The notes beneath the pieces were generated by a model. It was not told the origin of the DNA and did not search any database. It saw only the letters and a program-made list of their open reading frames with translations. The position numbers and the translations under genes were made by a program. DNA of 27,049 bases from an uncultured Collinsella sp. (lineage in GTDB: Bacteria; Actinomycetota; Coriobacteriia; Coriobacteriales; Coriobacteriaceae): contig CAAFGG010000013.1 in NCBI GenBank assembly GCA_900762325.1, positions 1 through 27,049 of the forward strand. Direction: 5' to 3'. Shown here piece by piece: positions 23,461 to 27,049 of the stretch (position 1 is the first letter of the stretch; each line of letters starts with the position of its first letter).

Positions 23461-23508
23461 TTGGGGATTACAAAGTTGCAATTGGGGATTACAAAGTTGC
23501 AATTGGGA
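23461..23508. repeat. Tandem 21-nt repeat in a divergent promoter region
   Basis: TTGGGGATTACAAAGTTGCAA occurs twice exactly (23461-23481, 23482-23502), with a third start TTGGGA at 23503-23508, then a GGACG-TT-CGTCC palindrome (23506-23517). It ends 15 nt before the -35 of the CmpB-like gene. The remaining space back to 23320 holds no gene. Confidence 0.8.
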
Positions 23509-23523
23509 CGTTCGTCCTGTCTT

Positions 23524-23552
23524 TTGGCAGGTCGGCGGCGTATCCTTATAAT
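23524..23552 (+). promoter_or_regulatory. Promoter of the CmpB-like gene
   Basis: -35 TTGGCA (23524-23529), 17-nt spacer, -10 TATAAT (23547-23552); the best sigma-70-type promoter in the window, 27 nt before the start codon. Confidence 0.75.
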
Positions 23553-23578
23553 CTACAACAAAGCGAGAAAGGTTCTGT

Positions 23579-24808
23579 ATGGATCGAAACGAACTCGACC
23601 CCAGCGTCCCCAGCGCCACGGAGGTCAAGAAGATCCCCCTCATCATTAAGGTGTACGCCGTCCTGTGCATCCTTTCCGGCGTGGGCACGCTCCCGTCGGT
23701 CGCTGCCTTTATGTGGCAGGTCATCACGGCACTTGTTAACGGCAACGCCACCGAAAAGCTCGGCGACAACACGCTCGTCGCAGTCGGCCTTATCGTCGCC
23801 GGCATCATGCTCTCTGCGGCAAGTGCCGTCATCCTAATCATCTTTGGCCTGGACCTTATCAAAAACCAGCGCCGCAACGCCGCCCGCCTGTCCTACATCC
23901 TTATTGCATTCACCGTCGTCGAGCTTTTGGTCGACGTGATGCTCCAGGGCATCGGGCCCTTCCTACTGCGTCCCGCGATCCAGCTCGGCATCCTTGTTGC
24001 ACTTTCGGCAACCGTCGACCCCACGCTGCGTCAGGAGCGCGAACTGCAGCGCCGCCTGCAGGAGATGCTCGACCGCGACGCCGCCGCCGAGGGCATGCTC
24101 GGCCGCGATGAAACCGGCGAGGGCTACATCAAGCTCAACTACTTCAACCTGTTCTGGGTGTTCTTTGTCTGCTGCATACTCGGCCTGATCGCCGAGGACA
24201 TCTGGCACATGACAGTCGACGACCCGGGCGTCTATCAGAACCGCGCCGGCATGCTGTTTGGCCCCTTCAGCCCCATCTACGGATTTGGCGCCGTGCTCAT
24301 GACCATGGTGCTTAACCGCTTCTACAAAAAGAACCCCATCATCATTTTCCTGGTGAGCGCCCTGCTCGGCGCCAGCTTTGAGGTGTTCGTGGGCTGGTTT
24401 ATGCAGACCGCGTTTGGCGTGGTCTCGTGGAGTTACTCGCACATAACGCTGTTCGGTTTGCCCGATCCGCTCGTGGTCCTCACGGGCGGACGCACCTGCA
24501 CGGGCTTCGCCTGCCTGTGGGGCCTGGGCGGCCTCATCTGGATCAAGCTGCTGCTGCCGAGGCTGCTTAAGCTTATCAACAAGATCCCCTGGAAGAGCCG
24601 CTACTCGGCCACCGTCATCTTTACCGTTATCATGCTGGTCGACGGCGTCATGACGCTGCAGTCGCTCGACTACTGGTACCAGCGCGTTAACGGCACGGAG
24701 CCGGACATTCCCGTCGCACAGTTCTACGGAGAGCACTTCGATAACGAGTACATGGAAAACCGCTTCCAGAGCATGACCATGAGCCCCAAGGATGCGACGC
24801 GCGTGTAG
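23579..24808 (+). CDS. Putative ABC transporter permease, CmpB family membrane protein
   Basis: A 409-residue polytopic membrane protein. The N-terminal half has about four helices (20-48, 66-94, 104-122, 125-145), then a charged cytoplasmic stretch (RQERELQRRLQEMLDRD, about 151-167). The C-terminal half carries the CmpB/DUF1113 domain: FGPFSPIYGFGAVLM (about 228-242), SALLGASFEVFVGWFMQ, and GRTCTGFACLWGLGGL. The family is called ABC transporter permease by annotation convention, but no ATPase gene is adjacent and its function is unknown. ATG 23579 with GAGAAAGG upstream and its own promoter; a terminator follows, so it is a single-gene unit. Confidence 0.8.
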   Translation: MDRNELDPSVPSATEVKKIPLIIKVYAVLCILSGVGTLPSVAAFMWQVITALVNGNATEKLGDNTLVAVGLIVAGIMLSAASAVILIIFGLDLIKNQRRNAARLSYILIAFTVVELLVDVMLQGIGPFLLRPAIQLGILVALSATVDPTLRQERELQRRLQEMLDRDAAAEGMLGRDETGEGYIKLNYFNLFWVFFVCCILGLIAEDIWHMTVDDPGVYQNRAGMLFGPFSPIYGFGAVLMTMVLNRFYKKNPIIIFLVSALLGASFEVFVGWFMQTAFGVVSWSYSHITLFGLPDPLVVLTGGRTCTGFACLWGLGGLIWIKLLLPRLLKLINKIPWKSRYSATVIFTVIMLVDGVMTLQSLDYWYQRVNGTEPDIPVAQFYGEHFDNEYMENRFQSMTMSPKDATRV

Positions 24809-24829
24809 CGCTCACCGCGCCCAAAACGC

Positions 24830-24869
24830 AAAATGCCCGCCGGTATCACACGTACCGGTGGGCATTTTT
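24830..24869. terminator. Strong terminator after the CmpB-like gene
   Basis: A 16-bp perfect stem (24830-24845 with 24853-24868) with T run on the plus strand and matching A run at the left, so it may also stop transcripts of the minus-strand MoaE-like gene. Confidence 0.9.
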
Positions 24870-24898
24870 ATAAACGATCCCTCTATCGACGCAAGCCT

Positions 24899-25318
24899 CT
24901 ACGCCTCGCGCTCGACCTCACTCACGCATTCGTTCTTGATGGTGCCAACGAGCGCCTGCAGCGCATCGACCACGTGCGGGCGAATGTCCCCGCCGATAAG
25001 CACGAGCATGATGTCGTCACCTACGGCAAGCTCGCCGCTTGCCAGCCACACGCGCACATAGCCGATACCCGGCATCGCGCGCGTGGCCTCGATAGCAGAC
25101 CGTACCTTTTCGGCGTCGTAGTCAAAGACCATGCCGCCCACCCTGTGGCCTGGCGCCACGCCATCGGTCTCGACTCCGCGCACCTCGGCCTTGGGCGTCA
25201 CGCGCACCACACCGTTATGCGTCAGATACATCCCACAGCCTGCCGCCGAAGCATCGGCCTTGGCCTCGCGCAGCCAAGCATCAATCGAAGGCATCAATTT
25301 GCCACTCTCAAGCATCAT
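24899..25318 (-). CDS. Divergent MoaE-like protein (molybdopterin synthase large-subunit fold)
   Basis: 139 residues resembling MoaE, the catalytic subunit that adds sulfur to precursor Z. By eye the alignment runs from GCGMYLTHNGVVR (27-39, keeping the VR of GKVR) to VWLASGELAVGDDIMLVLIGG, like the family's HRIGEL..GD.....V block, and GTIKNECVSEVERE. The first Lys of the family tail is kept (IK), but the second active-site Lys of WKKE/WKRE is missing, and the SAHR motif reads GDIR. So it may be a binding or regulatory relative. No MoaD, MoaA, MoaC or molybdoenzyme gene is near. Two ATG codons (25318, 25315) follow AAGGGAG; the second has better spacing. GC use is normal. Confidence 0.65.
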   Translation of the reverse strand: MMLESGKLMPSIDAWLREAKADASAAGCGMYLTHNGVVRVTPKAEVRGVETDGVAPGHRVGGMVFDYDAEKVRSAIEATRAMPGIGYVRVWLASGELAVGDDIMLVLIGGDIRPHVVDALQALVGTIKNECVSEVEREA

Positions 25319-25336
25319 TTCTCCCTTACCGTCGTC

Positions 25337-25373
25337 GAGTAGCTAATTTGGGACGGGGCTTTTTTAGCTACTC
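25337..25373. repeat. Hairpin after the sortase gene, GTCCC in loop
   Basis: Arms GAGTAGCTAA (25337-25346) and TTAGCTACTC (25364-25373), loop TTTGGGACGGGGCTTTT. It lies 9 nt after the sortase stop; on the minus strand the loop starts with AAAAGCCCCGTCCC, so it is unlike a simple terminator. Confidence 0.7.
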
Positions 25374-25382
25374 TCGAACAAC

Positions 25383-26381
25383 TTATTCCTCGACCGGCGT
25401 GAGCACCATGACGGCGCGTGTGTTGCTCAGCGACAGCGAACGACAGGTCACAAGCGTTACAACCTTAGTTGCCGAAGCGGCACGATCGGTGGCATCACTC
25501 GCCACGGCAGAAGCGCCGTCGAGCATCTCGGACAGGTAGTTCTTGAGTCCGTCGTCGCCCTCAAAATTGGTCGTGCGCGCCTTGGCATACGTGTCCTCGA
25601 CCACCTTGGTCGCCAGCGGACGCAGCTTATACGTCGCATCGCGCGTGATGTAGTACACATATTCAATGCTATCGAACGTTGCCTGGTCAGTCGTATCCGA
25701 AATCACGTTGAACATCGACCCATCGTTCATATGGTGGCCGTAGATCGTGGTCTGCTGGTCAACCATTCCCGGCGCGGTGTCATCGCTATCCAGGAAAATG
25801 GCCCCAGATGCATTGGCCGTACCGTCGAACAGCGTGTTGAGGTATTTGGAGTTGTTGTTGGTCTGCACCACGGGATAGTTGATGTTGGTTCCCGGCACAT
25901 AAATCCAACCCACAATCTCGGGGTTTGTCTGAGCAAGCGCATCGAAGTCGATAATCGGCACGCCGCTGGCATCCTTATCGCTTACATATTGCTTCTCGAT
26001 TTTCTGATACGAATCGCTCGCCTGCTTATAGCCAATCTGGGCATTAATAAAGATAGCGGCGGCGGCGACAATCAGGCCGATACCGATGATGATGAGCAGA
26101 ATGGGAATAATGGAGCGGCGCTTTTTGCGCGGCGGCTCGGTGCAATCCGACGGCGCGGCATGCGATGAAGACCGGGGCGGCTTCTTAGCGGAGCTATAAG
26201 ACGAAGGACGATATGCGGCCGGCGCGTCCTGTCGACGATGCGTCGCCGGTGTCACGGGGCGCGGCGCGCGCGGCTGCTGAGGAGAGGATGTCCGACCCTG
26301 CTGCGCCGCATGGGCGGCACCCGGCTTCGACGGATCGGGAATCTGAGAAGCCTTGAATCGTTTTCCCTGATAATCGGACAT
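25383..26381 (-). CDS. srtB: Class B sortase
   Basis: A 332-residue membrane transpeptidase that cuts a sorting signal and links surface proteins to the wall or to pili. A long disordered Pro/Ser/Arg-rich cytoplasmic tail (1-89), a membrane helix (about 90-113), then the catalytic domain. Active-site residues: His 216 in TIYGHHMNDGSMF (212-224), Cys 313 in VTLVTC (308-313) and Arg 322 in SNTRAVM. FDALAQTNPEIVGWIYVPGTNINYPVVQ is the class B start. The N-terminal tail is much longer than in typical sortases. No substrate with a sorting motif lies in the window. ATG 26381 has AAGGAG upstream. Confidence 0.93.
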   Translation of the reverse strand: MSDYQGKRFKASQIPDPSKPGAAHAAQQGRTSSPQQPRAPRPVTPATHRRQDAPAAYRPSSYSSAKKPPRSSSHAAPSDCTEPPRKKRRSIIPILLIIIGIGLIVAAAAIFINAQIGYKQASDSYQKIEKQYVSDKDASGVPIIDFDALAQTNPEIVGWIYVPGTNINYPVVQTNNNSKYLNTLFDGTANASGAIFLDSDDTAPGMVDQQTTIYGHHMNDGSMFNVISDTTDQATFDSIEYVYYITRDATYKLRPLATKVVEDTYAKARTTNFEGDDGLKNYLSEMLDGASAVASDATDRAASATKVVTLVTCRSLSLSNTRAVMVLTPVEE

Positions 26382-26416
26382 GGCTCTCCTTATACTGCGG
26401 TGAAACGGCGGAACGC

Positions 26417-26881
26417 CTAGGCGTCAGCCATCTCCTGCTTCATCTTCTCGATAACCTTGCGGTACTCGGGGTCGCAAGCACCCAGAATCTGCGTGGCATA
26501 GATAGCGGCGTTCTTGGCACCGTTGATGGCAACGCAGGCCACGGGCACGCCCGAAGGCATCTGCACCATCGACAGCAGCGAATCCATACCGCCCAGGTCA
26601 CTCGTCTTCATAGGCACGCCGATAACCGGCAGCGGCGTAAAGGCAGCCACGACACCACCCAGGTGGGCGGCCTTGCCGGCGGCGGCGATAATCACCTTGA
26701 TGCCGCGATCGGCGGCAGTCGAAGCCCACTCGTGGACCTTCGCCGGCGTGCGGTGCGCGCTCGCAATGACGAGCTCATAGGGCACACCCAGTGCCTCGAG
26801 CTCGGCGGTGCAGCCTTCCATAACGCCCAGATCGGACTTGGAACCCATGATGATCCCGACAACCGGCTTTTGATCTGCCAT
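26417..26881 (-). CDS. purE: N5-carboxyaminoimidazole ribonucleotide mutase, class I
   Basis: A 154-residue enzyme moving the carboxylate in N5-CAIR to CAIR, step 6b of purine synthesis. Motifs: GIIMGSKSDLGVM (9-21), SAHRTPAKV, AAAGKAAHLGGVVA, and PLPVIGVPMKTSDLGGMDSLLSMVQMPSGVPVA, all diagnostic. The start ATG 26881 (MADQ) lies 9 nt after AGGAGG; the in-frame ATG at 26887 is only 3 nt after it. No purK in the window. Separate from purFMN by 3 kb, with its own probable promoter. Confidence 0.95.
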   Translation of the reverse strand: MADQKPVVGIIMGSKSDLGVMEGCTAELEALGVPYELVIASAHRTPAKVHEWASTAADRGIKVIIAAAGKAAHLGGVVAAFTPLPVIGVPMKTSDLGGMDSLLSMVQMPSGVPVACVAINGAKNAAIYATQILGACDPEYRKVIEKMKQEMADA

Positions 26882-26932
26882 AAACATAGACCTCCTGTTG
26901 AGAGCGGTGACGCAGCGAATCCGCGACCCTTA

Positions 26933-26950
26933 ACTACTGAGAGTAGTATA
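26933..26950 (-). promoter_or_regulatory. Probable purE -10 overlapped by a palindrome
   Basis: TATACT on the minus strand at 26945-26950, with the palindrome ACTACT-GAG-AGTAGT (26933-26947) over its downstream half: a possible operator. No clear -35. Confidence 0.35.
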
Positions 26951-26990
26951 GCTGCTCCCGTCCCTGCGGTCCCCGGGTGCCCCGCGGCGC

Positions 26991-27049
26991 GCTGGGTTTT
27001 TATCTTCGCTCCCCTTGCTTCGCAAAGTCGCTCAGATAAATAACCCAGC
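26991..27049. repeat. Inverted repeat at the right window edge
   Basis: GCTGGGTTTTTATC (26991-27004) and GATAAATAACCCAGC (27035-27049) are near-perfect inverses around a 30-nt loop with TTGCTTCGCAAAG. The element may continue beyond the window; it could end a gene further right. Confidence 0.6.

Overview
The window is high-GC chromosomal DNA from an anaerobic actinobacterium. The gut Coriobacteriia, probably Collinsella or a close relative, fit best: an NfnAB-type flavoprotein pair, GC-rich codon use, class B sortase, ECF transporter, AAGGAG-type ribosome sites, and many short palindromes between genes. The genus is an inference from protein style; no rRNA or tRNA is present to confirm it.

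Layout. 255-3317 (minus): a complete ECF vitamin/metal-type transporter operon (EcfT, a fused double ATPase, an S component). 3511-6102 (plus): glmU and prs, each closed by a clear terminator. 6188-7919: an atypical island in which a Vsr/DUF559-like nuclease-fold gene sits between two inverted-repeat elements about 204 bp long that share a 28-nt end. 8033-8662: pth. 9046-11285: a translationally overlapping gene pair for an NfnA/NfnB-like NADH/ferredoxin:NADP oxidoreductase. 11364-13198: repeat-rich region with three tandem hairpins and an IS150-group IS3-family element inserted in the loop of another hairpin. 13204-13827: cytidylate-kinase-like protein. 13874-16902 (minus): a four-gene polar amino acid ABC importer (ATPase, Tat lipoprotein, two permeases). 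17116-19496 (minus): a YqeY-like protein, a membrane-anchored parvulin foldase and an orphan PTS EIIA. 19649-23271 (minus): purF, purM, purN. 23579-24808 (plus): a CmpB-type membrane protein. 24899-26881 (minus): a divergent MoaE-like protein, a class B sortase and purE.

Functionally it is mostly housekeeping: cell-wall precursor synthesis (glmU), PRPP supply (prs) and PRPP-consuming purine synthesis (purF/M/N/E), nutrient uptake (ECF, amino acid ABC), redox balance (Nfn) and surface protein handling (PPIase, sortase).

The unusual content is between the genes. At least seven hairpins carry unrelated but self-complementary arms around a shared GGGGACAG-type loop or core, several of them starting at or within a few bases of a stop codon. 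One was the target of the IS insertion. A second family (28-nt ends, about 204-bp inverted pairs) brackets the nuclease-fold gene, and a third is an 80-nt tandem hairpin array. These three families are the best candidates for undescribed elements.
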